Source: Tubulanus polymorphus (Eukaryota; Nemertea; Palaeonemertea; Tubulaniformes; Tubulanidae). From it: DNA of 64,000 nt. Below the pieces are notes generated by a model. That model was given only the letters and a program-made list of their open reading frames with translations, had not been told where the DNA came from and searched no databases. Made by a program: the position numbers and the translations under genes. Positions 15,001 to 30,000 of this stretch are shown here, one piece after another. The DNA is taken from contig NC_134029.1 of NCBI RefSeq assembly GCF_964204645.1, positions 3,853,001 to 3,917,000 on the forward strand, in the 5' to 3' direction. How positions within the stretch are numbered: the stretch's first letter is position 1; every line of letters starts with the position of its first letter.

Positions 15001-18000
15001 GGGATAATTAACTAATCGATTTGACAGCCTTGACATACTTACTTTATCCTGTAAATCGTATATGGCTTCCGTTTTCGAAATTGATAGAAGAATCTCACGT
15101 ATTTCGCCCACACACCAAAACTCAAACTGACTTGCCGAATATATATGTGAAAAAATAAATCGATTGTAATTGTATCGTTAACAGAATATCGAACTATTTA
15201 ATAATATAACATACGAATTAATACTTCATAATTGACGGTTATTTTGTATATGTACAGCAGTAGAACTGATATAATGCGTAACGACAATATTGTTAGTTCA
15301 CAGCCGTTATCGGTTGATGACGTCATGAGATTGTCCGACTTATGAACGAAAAAACACCGCGTTTTTGTGGTGATTTACATATTAAAATTTACAGTTTACA
15401 GCAACCGCACGAAGGGACTATAGAATCAGATAACAGCAGATATATTTATACATAATATATATAACGCTTTCGATATTATGATACACTTTCACTCCAAACG
15501 ATATTCATATTCTATGGATAGCGCATGCTTTGGATATGTACATATTGAGGATTATTGTACATTACAATTTAGCCCGGAGTTCTTATACCAGGCTTTAAGT
15601 TATGCCATATACCTAGTGTAGCCGATAACATGAATGCAAGTAACCCTTTAAAAACCTACGGACTTACGGTCCTAGTTTTCCTTGTCTGAACTTAAAAAAG
15701 GCAACATTTTTTTCTTGTTAATGTACAGCAGCCTAGTCATTGCTGAAGCGGACGGGCTATGACGTTGAAATTGTTAGCCTGGTACCGGGTGGTGGCCGTG
15801 CCCGATTCGTATTTCGATTCGCATCGGAATGTTCTTTGCAACGTGCGCAAAAACCGCTTATCGCATGTGATATAAATGAAGAAATTCGCCGCGAACGACG
15901 AAATCTCGAGCACGTTGGCGAGCAGTTTAAAATGGCTGAATATCTTCGATTTCGGGTCGCCGAACATGTGTTCAGCGATACCGCGGAATGCGAATATGAT
16001 GGGAATGTTGCCGATAAGGAATACGAAGACTGTGCCGATAAGCGTCCACGTGAGCTTGTTCTGTTGCTTGGTACGGCGTTGCTCGGTCGGGCTCGGTTGT
16101 TGGTTGATGATTGGCAGTTTAATCGTGCATTGCGTCCACATGGCGTTTATCAGCAGCGAATTCAACACGGACAACGAGAACACCGGTATAATTTTCACCA
16201 GCAGCGCTTTGACCCACGAAAAAATCTCGAAATAAATACTGTCGCCATACGAGGAAAGCTTCTTCACGTTACACAAAGCGATCGTGTATTTGAAAAAGTA
16301 CGGCACGTTGAAACCCGTGGCTAATATACAACAAGCCGACAACAGTTTGGGAAAATGAAACGAATAGGATTTGTATTTGATCGGATGACAGACGAACAAA
16401 AATCGATCGACCGTCATGGCGACGGTTATCCATACGCTGGCAGTCGACGAAATGTTCGATATGGGCAAGTATATGTATATCTCGTAGAATCGTCTGGCGT
16501 ATCCGACGTCATCGTACACGTGACAAAAGCGACACCTGGAGAACCCGATCGGAATCACGAATATCATGGTGATCAAATCGACGACGGCTAGGGCTGTGAG
16601 GTACTTGTAAGACAAAGCGTGACTCGGCAAACGATTCAACACGACCAGATTTAATATATTACAAACAATCCCGATAATACAAATAGCCGGAATGATGAAC
16701 ACGTATCCGATGTGCTCCATTTCCGTGACCTGACTGACGCACAGGTCAATGTCAGGGTTCGAACCCTCGCCCGCACGGTAACTGGAATTGTTGGTTTGTT
16801 GCATGCTGTTGTTGGCAACCAAGCAAACTTACTGTCAAACTTTCATCCTGAAATGTAAAAATAAAAGACTTATATGATATACGTAAGCCCCTAGAGAAAT
16901 TATAACTTTAGTGTCTTTCAAACTGAAAGGTCACATATCGCGCGAGAATTAGGTGTATTTGGATTGGAATCAGGTTTTACTCGGCGGGCGATATAAGTGG
17001 ATGTTTAGACGTCGTTATCATACGTTTGGACCGAAATTTCGCTAATTGACTCGTTGCCATTCCCCACCACGCAGTACTTCAACGTTTACATATATATTTC
17101 GAATACTCGTTGGCGATTCTCTGAATGATCCCTGTAGTTGTTCTCATTTCCACAGGGCGTTTATCAGATAGTAATCTGAGGATGCGCCGACAATTTCACT
17201 ACGCATCGTGTCGTTTTACACGTGAACATGATAAACACCCCGCCCTAAATTACGCTTACGTGTTCTTCGGTTTCTTTGTATGGAAGACAAGTTTCTGAGT
17301 CTCGAAATTAAAGAGAACTGAGCTATAATGAAGCTGTTCCAACTATGCACGAATTCTTTGAGAGTTCTTTGCAAACAAAGAAAGAAAACATTGCAAATCT
17401 AGAGACTGTACGAACGTCATTCGTGTATTGACCGCGGTGTTGACACTAATTGAATCGGAAACTATAAACCGGATAGGGCAACGCTAAAAACAATATAGAC
17501 ATATTGTTCCTAAGGGGCTCAGATACGTTCGAAAGATAATCATACAAGTCTCTTGATCGGCCACGCGATTTCGATTAGTTTTCCTCTTTTCTTCTGTTTA
17601 TTCGTTCCCGGCGTGTACGTTGGGTCATAAATGTTGCTCATTAATACGAAGTCACTTGACGTGTTTCTGTGAGCTAATTACCTTGTAATTAAGGGGAGCC
17701 TTGTTCACGTGTTCCCGGCATTGGACATCACATTACTTCCTTTAGCCACGAAAAATTCAGGACCCAAATCCAAATTACGTGGTCTTTCGTATAATGGAAG
17801 TTGTATGATAGAATATAATGAAGAAAATTGTCAGTGTCGCGACGCTAAGATGTCATGTGTTGTGTCATCACCACTGGGAAAGACACAGCTTCTATACTAG
17901 TAGGATTGCTCAACACTTGAACGCATTTTACCGCGCATGTATCCGATATTATCTCATTATCTCTTGACGACATCGGAGGCTTGGAAGAAAAATTCAAAGG

Positions 18001-21000
18001 GGAATTTATAACTCTATATACTTCAGCTTATAATTGATGCATAATCGTTCTTTTACTTGACGCGTTTAGCGTGTAAAATATGTGTTATATTTATGATCGT
18101 TGAAATCCCTCGCGCCACTGCAACCGAGTTATCCGTCATAAATATAATATACTGGGTATATTGGACGTGAAGATAAGCTTTTGATAAATCGCCGACGCCT
18201 CGCTGTTTTTAAGAGTTACCATATTTTGACAGTACGATTACTCTATTCGCCCGCAAGTGTTTCGCAAACAGCGTCGTCCTGCACAGTTCTAACCGCGCGT
18301 ACTGGTCGGGATCTGGCTACGGTTGCTGACAAAGAAAAGCTTGTTAAAGGTCGTGGTAAACGAAACTTTCGCGGAAAACCTCTCGTTACAATTCGACCTT
18401 CGGTATATCTATCAATACGTCTTTCACCTGAACAGGTTTCTAACAAAAGCTTTTTTTACGATCCGAAACGTAGCAATTTCTACCGTTACAGAAATGTATG
18501 TGTTTTTAGGGGAATCGAACGAGCCGTTGAAACGAAGATTTTTACTACGGTTTTCGTTCACCTTTTCGATGTCGGCTATCAATTAACTATCTAACGATGT
18601 AGTGCCTTTATCATCACGCTCTGATTCGTCAATTTGATTGCTGTTTTGATTTCTCACCGTTTCCGCTGTCGAAATTGAATCCTTTCGGTACATTTGATAC
18701 TGTAATTCTCACGCTACGAAGCCTACGATAGACCTTGACTGTTACCTAGTTTATTAGATGAATTATAATGACGAAGTTTAGTCGACTCATTAAGACTGAT
18801 TCAGTAAGTACATGTATATGGCCTAGATAGGTTTTTAGACGTCATAAATGTCAACCGAGGGCGGAAATCTGCCTTGCATTGGCCGTTATATATGAGAAAG
18901 AGAATTTAATCACGTTAAATGCACATACCCCAGGCATTAGTCCTTGGTGCTATTTATAAATGTACCATTTGACAAGTTGTCATATATATTCATATCACCA
19001 TCGTTTCTACGTTATGTACAACTATTATATTATTATGAAAATGTAATGTTATTGCTAAAAAGCTCGCCCAATTCTCTTGAGGTCATTGATCTATTATTTC
19101 TCTTATATCGATGTTGCTCGCGTGTCCGATCCAAATATATCGTATACCAATTTACTGTGTCTTTTTAGATACGCTCAAGTCAATATAGAAATAATCCCCG
19201 ACACAACGATAATGACTTTGTATCTACAAATGTAATTTGTTGCCTGGAATACTAATGACGGGTGATGCATCTAGATTCATGTGCGACTGTTGTGGGATAA
19301 ATGGTTTGCCTTGACCTAAATGAACTAAATCCTTACCTTGATAGACACCGCGGTATTATATCAAATACGGAAAGTAACAGTTAATTAACCATCTGGATTC
19401 TGTCGTAGTCACATACGTAATCTCCCGTACCTCACGGGTGTAAAAGATCAAAGTCACACCGGCGAAAAAAAACCCGGCTATTAGCAAATACTGTGGTGAA
19501 TTATGCCAACTACTTGAGGCGAATAGTTATTTCGTATACGGGAAAAAGTTGCGGCGGAACCTAAACAGACTCAAAGCATTGAGGTGTTTTGCCTGGCTAC
19601 ATGAGTTCAAAAGAACAGCAAAACGCCAAAAAGATGCATCATGATATTCAACCATGCCACGAATTGGAGAGGCATTTGTCAGTACCAGTAATGGACTCTG
19701 TGTCACGGGCAATATTCGTCGACTGAATATTTGCCTTCCTGCGGCCATTTTGAAGGCCATCCTCACTCTCCTGCTGTTTTATTTTTTTTTTGCGAACGGT
19801 GTAGTTTATCGCGGTACTCATTCGGTCGTAAAAGTAGCGTTTTGTGTCGTTAAATCTCGGTTAATTGCTGAACCTTTTTAATGATCGATTGTGGTCGTAT
19901 GAATGCGACTGTTATGAAAGGAAGCGCTGTCATTGATTTACGATTAGGTGTGTCGTCGATGATTTATTCCGCTATTGGTTACGAGACAATGTCTGTCGGT
20001 TCAACGCCGATAAACTATACTCTTCCTTTCCCTTGAAATCATTTTTTCTGGCATCCCTTAATTAATGAAGGGCGTAATGGAAATTGGGGTTTCCCTCCAC
20101 AGCCCATGACCCGGGACTGAGGGACCACTATCATTTGAATGTTGTAAAATGAACCCCGTGCTTGTATTACTTTTTGTGTACGCGTTCGTTTGACCATTAA
20201 CTCAGGGAAAAGATCATTCTCCTTCTTTGTTGACTTAAAACCTTCGCTACATAGCAGATGATTCTGAAGTCATGTCCAATGCCAATCACCCGCGTACATT
20301 CATCTTGCATCAACAAAGAAAACATTTCTATCGCAAAAAAAAACTTTCCCCGGGTTGCAGCCGACGGAAGAGTCAGATATTGCATTTTGCTGTCATTTGA
20401 AACGTTTCTCATGTGTGCCGTTTGTCGTGACCGGCTGCGATTATGGCCGCCCGAATGTTCCTCCGACATTTCACATCACAGCGGCGTATTAGTGTCGGTC
20501 GCGGTAGTCGTTGTAAGTGATTTATCGGAATCGAAACGATCGGCCCCGAACGCGCGCCGGTTACATTTCGTATAAATAATTGAGACGTCGGATGCAACGA
20601 AAGATCGTCTAATTTCGCTAATAATAGCCACAAGGCCACATGATGTATCCCGTACCACACTTGATCGACTTCTGTCACGGTCGCCGGCGTTATTGGTACT
20701 TTATAGCCCAGCTCGTAGGTGATTATCGGCGATAAGCCGTTTCTTCTGGCATGAAATCGTACCCGCGGGAAAATTTATCGTGACGGCCCGATTCGGTTGA
20801 TATTGTTTAGACATTCAACGGATGAAATATGCCGATCATAACTAGACAAGTACCGTTATATACCACTTACATCTGATTGAATTGTCATCGGTACATTTCG
20901 AAATTGGTTTCAGAATTCAAGAATTACTCCTAACTTGAATGTAATGAAGGATTAGATAAAATCTTAAAATCTGTTTTATTGAGGAATACAAATGAAGGCA

Positions 21001-24000
21001 AAATGGAATTAGATACTATTCGAAAAAAGAATCCCACGCAGTTTTGAAAAATGGACCGAGTCGAAACGTCACTGAAACGAATTGCATACAGTCTCTAGCT
21101 TGTCTCTAGGAACACATATTAATACTATTCATCACGAGATGATGACGTAATGTGGTTTGATAGACATAAAGCCACCTCTGGTGTTGAATTATTGACGAAT
21201 TGAGAAACGGTTTTTTGTTCCTAACGAAGCTTTGTTTTGCCCGTTGAAGTAGAAAATAGTTGATTACTGCGCAGTAAATGTGACAGATTGATTCGATTAA
21301 TGACGGAAATGGCTGGATATTACTGCACGGTCACCAGCACCCGAGTTGCGGATATCCGCAGTTTCTATTTGATTTGCTAAAATCTATCGTCTATACTCGT
21401 TCGGGTCATTCATCGCCTCGCAGTAATGGTACGTTGAAGTGGACGACGTCAGTTGCTTTGATTATGAATTTTAAAATATTTAAATTCCCGAGACGCCTAG
21501 TGTTAACGATGATTCTGAAATGTTAAGGCTAAAAAAATTGTTTCTCATTTCTGCTGAGCTTTGAAATTTACCCGGGCAAGCGCGTATCTGTAGATATAAA
21601 TCGTGACCCGGCAGCTAATAGAAATGAACAAATTACAAATTTGATCGTAGATTACAAATTGACCCGGCCGATTTTGAGTAACAAGGCATGGTTTATTTTT
21701 CGCTTTATTTTGGCCCAGTCTGTGTCCCGGGACTGAAAGTTGTGCTTCCTTGGTATTGATTGGCTTATTGGCTGTTGGCCAAAGGGCGGCACTAGATAAT
21801 CAAGCCGCACCGAAAATCTCTTTCATGTCTCCCGTCGCAAAAATGTTGACGAGCAACTTTGCATTCGCGCATCCTTCATTTTCTGAAATTTGGGATCATA
21901 TTCGCGATTTGAATCTCTGTTCCCGGCGGTGTTGCTGATCTGTTGGTCTTGTTAACTCTGATTGTGCTTTGTAATTGTATTGAATCCGGAGGCATAGATA
22001 GCGGGATCGAATTGTGGAAATATGCAATCAAAGAGACACATATCCCCACACGTAATGTTATTGTTTGTCGTGCGTCTATAGATCGTACATTCCATATTAA
22101 ACGAAGGATGTAAAATATCGCTGTAGCCTTGACGACAAGTAAGATGCTGGCGTCATTGTCGTGACATGTCAAAACATGTCACTTTGCTTTAAATCGGATT
22201 GAAGTTTTATGCATTCAGGGATGTTTTCTTATTTCAATCGTAACCTGCCCGCCATAACCGTCCTAACCTTGAAGCCAGATTTGTTTTGCCTTCAGTGAGA
22301 AAGCGGGATACAACCTCCTGCCTTCGATAAACTATTCATCTTCAAGCTGCTTCTGGATGAAAGAGTGACTGCTGACATCTTTACGCCTCATTGATGGAAG
22401 CTCATTCCTGATATGCCCTTAGCAAGCAATTTCTCTTTTGAGAAGGTTTCTTGCCATTGTCTTTGCCGTATTTTAGTTTTCCAAAAGATTTACTCTTCAG
22501 CTTGCCAGGTATCTGTTATGTACCCAGTAACATCTATCAACACTAATCATTATTATGAGGGCGTAATGGAGCTAGGAGCCAAACTAGAGCGACTTGATCT
22601 GATCTCGTTGGTGCGACGGCAGTCATTCCATCTTAAGAGACAAACTCACTCAGCGCTGACACAATCGGAACTCCGGTCTCCATCAATTTCGTTGCAGAAA
22701 ACTGTTGTTCCGATCGCAGACAGATGATAGATAATAGCATCGCGTAAAACATTTACTGGAATAAAAAACCACCGTGTCCGTTCAACGGGTTCAGCTAGAC
22801 GGAGAAAAAAGTTTTGAAAGTTTAGTGAACTTTCCAAACATTGGAGATAGTTTGTATAACGCGTTTGGTTACATTACCCTGACTCTATATTCCAGCGGAA
22901 ATTTCCTCGTTCTGTGCGTCGTCGATAGTTGGAAATAACTGAAGGTGAAATTGAATTAGCCACACGTGACACTAGGATTGATCCAATCAGCGTAATAGCG
23001 TCAACCAACCTTAAGGCGAATATGTTACACGGATCGAAATCGTAGCTTAAATTCAAGGTTGTTTATAAGCTTGTTTTAGCGAAAAATTAAGTACCTGGAC
23101 TTGTTAAATTGTGGCGTTTTTGACAACAGAGCCGATGGCAATGTTATGCGAAGGCCGGTTAGCTCAGTTGGTTAGAGCGTCGTGCTAATAACGCGAATGT
23201 CATGGGTTCGAGCCCCATACTGGCCATTGTGGTGCAACTTTTATAAACGACAAAATTAATCTTTTTGCTATGGACCTAAACACTTTTCATTTGTGTCTTT
23301 CTGGCCGTATCAAATAAGTTCTAGGCTACAAAAGCAAGGCTACTGTAGTTTCTAAATATTGTTGACAAAGATTTGATGACGATGTTGTGGTTCGTTTCCC
23401 GTGTCGGTTATGCCATGCACTCTAGACGAAGAGAACGTTTTAAAGTCCATGGTTACACGCTGAACGATTACTGACGTCCGACTGACAAAGTATAAGTACC
23501 GTGAAAACAGAGCTGTCGACAAGGCAAACATCATATATAGAGGCTGTTTATCTTACAGATATTACCGAGTACCAATTTCTCCAGCTGCTGTCCAATATCT
23601 GGCGCAGGTGCTGGTTCATTCGATCCTAGGATTATATTGATGCTGATTGAAATATACCGTCTGGTTATATTTCAGTCAGTTTGATACCGTATTTATTCTG
23701 GCAAACTGATATCGTAGGTTATTACCGATGTAATGATTACCATACTATTAGATGAACGACATATTCGGTGATTTTCCTGAGCTTTACTAAGACAGTCATT
23801 TCGGTTTCATAGGTTTCTTATAAAACAGTTTATGGTAGTTCTATTAGTAAAGAGTTGTATAGTGTTCATATAACCTGGTGTCAAATGAAAACAAATAATA
23901 CTTAGTTCCCTAGTTTTGACTGCTAAGTTCTTCGCGTGAACCCAAATCTCAAATTGGTCATTTTTCTAGTCCGGTTTTTTTTTCAATATCCTGGATTTAG

Positions 24001-27000
24001 ACGTCACGTTAAGCCGCAATACGCGTTTTCCGGTTGACATTCAGGTGTGGTAAACATTGATATAAACGTTGACATTATAAATTGATTCCTGGAAATTCTG
24101 TGTCGACATAGAACCAGGAGGAAGGCCTGTCGTGGGACCTTTGGAAATGTCATCATCGGGATACTATCGCGCAAAGTGACTACGAAGAACGCACCTGTAC
24201 GAACAGCACTCCGAAACCACAATATATATAAATTTAGCCAACATATTTAAATTCTTATTTGATTTGTTAGTTTGAATATGTTTTCAATTTATCGATTTGG
24301 TGATCTTCTTTTAACGAATGTAAAATATATCTCGTTAGAAACGTCAACAGATTGTTCTTGAATATTGTGGCTGTTTTGCATACGCCTCAATCATACATCG
24401 CGACGACAAGTCTCAATTGATTTCAATCGTTATAGTTAAATCATCTGTGACTACGACTTCAATTTTACACTTCTATGAAACAGAGTTGAGATGAGATTTT
24501 GTGGTAGCGACGGAGGTGGTTTATACTTCATTAGTTATTTTCCTATCCCGTGATTAATGCGTCGCCATTTTGTGTGTTGTTACATGATTTTGCTAAGACC
24601 CGTCTCGACATGTGTCGATAAATGAGGAAACGGCTCGACTAATGAGCATCCGGGTAAGATATTGGTAATGCGCTTATACCACAGACGAGAGGTCCTCTCG
24701 ATTTTTAGATAAACACCTTCGACGTGGCATTTAAGAAATTCATTTACGCTGCTATTGAAAAAATAAGCTACTCTAGAATAGTGGCTGTTCGTCTGACGAA
24801 CTCTAATATAGATGAAAGTAGTTATTGTCGCTTGACAGGGCTGTGTCTGCATGGACTTGAGTGCTGATTGGCCGCCGTATCTTTTTTTCCGCTATGAGCT
24901 TCGAATTTGTCGCGTTCAATTCAACAAGAACTATTTTCATTTTCGATGTATCAGAAATTTTCTCGCTCTCGTCCGGATAGAATACGGGCAAGTGTCGTTT
25001 TACGAACCATTAGAACGTGATGAGTCAAGGTCAACCGCATTGCATTTTGATCACGTGTAAGTATGCCACGTGATGCCGTTCACGTTCGAAAGGGTCTAAT
25101 GATATAAACCGATGCTAATCGCTGTAAACAATGACCATTTCGTATGGAACTGACACCGCAGGCTGATGGATATCCATTCTTTAATTGAATGGACGTCGTA
25201 ATTCTCTGTGAATTACTAACTATAGACTTCTAGTGAGATGCCCTCAATACCATCTAACCAGTCGGCCATTGAAATATAAACCTTACGCAAATTACAAATA
25301 TCTTGAATCTAGATGTAAGATTTTTGTCTTGACTATGTAGTATCTTTTGATTTAAGCCCATTTTTGAACGTGTGTCACCACTATGCGTAACCGGAGCTTA
25401 ATGTTTCAGCTTAGTATTCGGAATCAAGCTGCCGTGGTCAACAGTGCGTCACAGAGTTTGACCTCTGGAGGGGTATTCAGCTAATTCTGTGAATTGGCGG
25501 ATATTTAGATGTTCCGTGAATGGCGAACACATCGATAACCTGGGTGTTAGTTGTCTGACTCTCCTATGACCTGTCAGTAAACTCTCCCATCTCTTACGTT
25601 GTCAAAGGAACGCGAATTTAGCACTTGTTCGTAGTAATTGAAAATGTGAAGTTGGGTTCACATGCTATCGACGTTCAGTGGAAGGAAGGGACTGGCCAAA
25701 TGAAGCACTGGGTTATTTATCGACTAGCAGTTACATGGGTGAAAAACTGGGATTCGACCCCGATTAGTATGACGTCAACGGCGTTATATATGTTAGATTT
25801 AGTAAGTTCACTAGGGGTCGTAAGGTAATTCGTCGCGAATGAGGACACTGAATGTCAAATCCGCGACAAAAATCGTCGAAAAATAAAGGAATTTACTCAG
25901 AACTCTGAATTTTCGGTTTTTCACTAAAAACCAATTTTAAGGAATGCCTATTACGAGATACGATGTTAATATGACGCATATAGCTATTGTACGCATAACT
26001 GCATAGGTGACAAGTGAGGCTTTACTGAGCAGAACTGTGAAGTTTGTGGCTCATAATTACGAAAAAGAAGAAAAAAAAACTGCCTCGGCGATACGACGTC
26101 GGGTAAACACTGTTGGTTGGAAGGAAAACTCAAGTCGTTGTGCGTGTTCGCGGTTCATGGATTCTTTGATTTACCCACACGTTTTATCGAATTAAGCGCG
26201 CGTATTTTTTCTGATTCGGTCTGTGTCGTCTTTCAGCGGCGGTTATAACTTATCAGCACTCGGTGACAGTGACAAGCAGCCGTATATCGTGCGGTTTCAC
26301 GAGGCTTCGCGTTGAGCTGTTGACATTTAGCGCATAACGCCACCCAACCCCTCCCCCTAATGAGTGGGATGAATTCTACTATTTCTTTGCGATCGTTGAT
26401 TATCCATCGATGTAATGAAGTTATACAGTCATAATTTGAAAATTCGCCTTCAGTCGATGAGACAAATGCGCCGATATAGCCAAAACTAAGCCCTACGCCA
26501 TGAAAAACAAAATTGCACTGCGCGACTTATCGGCTCTGAAAAATGTCGTACGCGGAGTTACATTTGGTATTAAAAATCACACAATTTCTGTGGTAAATTG
26601 GATCGGTTATTTACTTTGTATCTGTAGGTGGTCAAATCTTATTTTAGCGATCAAACGGACTCGGGAATTCAGTATGGCGTTTGAACCGGTGGCATTCGCA
26701 TCAAAACCGCAGTGCTCCGCATTCCACTCGCACCGATCATTTCCCGAAAAAAATTTGTAAATCAGTGACGAGTGTTAGATCGGTCCATTTTGTCGTCACG
26801 AATTGACACGCGATCGAGAAGACATTTCACGTCGGTTCAATTTATTAAAATCACATCCATCAAAAAGAGACGTCAACCGGAAAATCAGAGATTCGGGGAT
26901 TCACTTCATAACTACGACTGCGACTACGATTTGAGAGTAGTTTATACTCTCTTTATGAGCTCTTCCCAAGAATATCAAAATACTCTCAGAGAATCAGAAT

Positions 27001-30000
27001 AACTGCTAGTTTATTTTGAAATCTGGTAATCTGGTGTTCAAATCGCTGCCTTTGGATGCGCCCTCGATACATTCCCGGCGGTATTAAAAAATCGGGTCTC
27101 AAGGTCGTAATGTGGCCGTGAATGTTTAAAAAAAAACCTAGAAATCTGTTGTTGGTCGCAGTCTGTGGCAAACTTTAGTTCCACGCTAGTATTGTGTCTA
27201 GTATAGGACTATCATTCATCGCGCTTTGAGACAGGTGCAAATTCAATTACGCGTCTCATATGAATTTATCGCAAAACATATATTCATTTTTTGAAGCGCT
27301 TCTCGTTATATGTGTCATCAGTATCGTCCACATATTACTCGTACACATTGTGCTTTATTTGAGAAGTCGTTTGTCTTGTCTCGTAACTGACGGTGTATTT
27401 TTTACTGATATCGAGAGATTCGATTTGCTAGTCGACTTCAATGCTAGACTGATGAATAACCAAACGCGAGACAGTCCGCTGGTTCTTTTTAGTGGGGTAT
27501 CACTCACAACATCAATGGACACTCCTTCATACATGAGCTGTGTTCATACTACGCGATTTAGAACATTTTAGATTTAGTCCATACCAATTAAGACTGACCA
27601 AAAAGACCGATCCGTACTAAGCTTCAGAACGAACCATTTCTATGTGTGTGAATAGAAACCCTGCTTTGCTTGCTAGTCTTAAGTCAAGCTGGAGCAGCGA
27701 TAACAGAAACGTGTGGGAACAAACGGGGTTGATTTGGTCCATTTTAAAATGGTCCGTTCCGGGTAGATAAGAATTAACAATAGTCAGTCTTCACATAAGA
27801 AGGATTTCGTATTTTATATACATACTTGATACTGATAGCAGGTGAATACTGATTGTTTGTTAATACCCTTTTACAGAGATTTTTTTCACGCTATTCGGTT
27901 CCAGTTTTGACAATCATTCGCTGTTTAATTTTTCAGAAATTAGATTATCTCCCGCAGATTCAACGGCGGCCAACATTCTCAAGCGATATTAATCGATGTA
28001 TTCACACCGACGCCCACACGATTTACAAATTGTGTTATTCAATATTCTCTTCTTCCCAGTGCGCGGAACTTACTGTTATTATTTTCTGCATGCGTCAATC
28101 AATGATTCAATGCAGATTTCTCAGCCAACCCGTGATTCCTTTTTTTCGTGTCGACGAGCAACTCGGATACTCTTTTAATCAATTTCGGTTTTACTCGAAT
28201 CCACCGCGCGCACTCGATTCCATCCACTCGAGTCTACACTTTATTTCTGCAGATACATCTGGAGGGGATGATAATCTGGATAATGATCTGAAAGTATATG
28301 CCACCTGAACTCCACACCTTACGATGCTCATTATTTTAATGTATGTTCGTCAAACAGTTTTCCCCTCTTTGACTTTGACTAACGACCGATCTTCTTCGTG
28401 ACCTATAATTCTAGACCTTGAAAATATCGACGAGTGTGAATAGATACTTTTTCAACTTCGAAGTTTATGATACGCTTCCATCGCCATTAAACTATCGCTG
28501 ATAGAATTTCTTTCATAGTTATAAAATAAAAACACGCGTGAGCACGTGAAACTATTGCTGTCTTTTCACCGTTTATAAACACAGCAGTAGTGCTCCGTCT
28601 GCGGAGGAGAGGCTCGACAACGCAATTAGTCTGCTACGGTTTTCTTTTTTCGAATAAGTTCTGATTGAATGTTTTTCTTCTATGCGCTGCGAAGGTGACT
28701 TTTCTCATCACTTCTTCGGAACTAGTTCTACACGAATTACGCCATCCTGTCAACAGGACGTGCTCCATCCTCTAGTGATCCATAAGACCTTGGCTTCTGT
28801 TGTCTTATTTTCAAGATAGAAATTGGGTTGCTTTGTATTGACGATAGGCTCCAACAATAATCTACCCCGCAACGTTGCTTATATTCATCCTTCTCGTTCA
28901 ATAGAAAGACTGGTAAAATACGTGTGGAACGCTTCCTGTGTTAACGTGACACTAGCTAAATCTCACAAACCATCCATTATGTCCGTGTGAACCATTTGAT
29001 TGAACCACGGACTGAGTCCGCGATTTAACCGGAAAAGCTACCACTTCATCATTTCAGCGTTGCTATGGTGTTAGATATGCCTGCGAAAAAAGTAGGGTCC
29101 AAAGGGTCCAAATAGGTTAACTGACAGAGATGATTTGAAATACCATTGAAGTTACCATTGGAAATACCATACGTTTCAACCATAGGAGCTCTTGAACTGC
29201 ACCGGGTTCATAGAGACTGCCATTTCTGACAGATGATGGTCGAACGCGGCCTTTACGGGTCTCATCGTATCAGCCTCGCGTTCCTGACCTCTTTCGCAGG
29301 TCCAAACTTGACTAATTGCCAAACGATGTTAGCTCATGCGCAAAAGTCTGATATCCATTTGTAAGGATTGAGGTCCTCGGCTTTTATTAATGAGTGTTAT
29401 TACCGGTCTGATGGCTAGTATATGGCATGAGATGAATGCTCATTGCGTATCAACTATACGATGAGGAGATGGCTACGTATATTTTCATCGTGTTCATCCA
29501 AAATATTCATGTGTCCTTTATTACAGGGAGTTCCTACCGTACGTAGTAAATCTAATAATTCTGACGTATGTTTTCACGGAAAAGTGGCATTTTAAGAAAC
29601 TAGTCAGCCATTAAGCGCAACAGAAGGCAAAATCTCTAAAATGTCACATGTACAAAGACTCGCTGGTATCGAATGAAATATTTACATCGCACAAAACGCG
29701 CGCGAATTTAACAATATTGACGTATGAATATTCAGAAGCTGCGAGTAATGAAGTGGTTTCGATTGTTTTCTTTTCATACCTCGTTGAAATTTCTCTCGAG
29801 AAATATTCTAATGATTGTGTCGCCGGTGAATCGGCTTTTTTCCGCGATAAGAGCGGAGAATTAGCGGATGGTTTGGAATAAGGGAAGAAAACAGCGCGTC
29901 GGCGGCGGGTAATTCTCATCGAAGAGCTGTTCAAATTGCCGTAAAATAACGTCTGACTGGATACAAGAATGATAGGAAATCTCGTGGGGCGGTAAACAAA

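Noticed and set aside
15740-16591. Long plus-strand open frames opposite the GPCR (194, 119 and 78 codons)
   Set aside because: They are shadows of the strongly biased minus-strand receptor sequence. They have no family features and abut no splice sites.
18181-18594. 137-codon open frame in the giant intron
   Set aside because: It starts at TTG with overlapping open frames on both strands. No motif or codon bias supports coding.
27853-28308. 151-codon open frame in the giant intron
   Set aside because: It starts at TTG, has no family features or splice context, and its composition resembles random AT-rich DNA.
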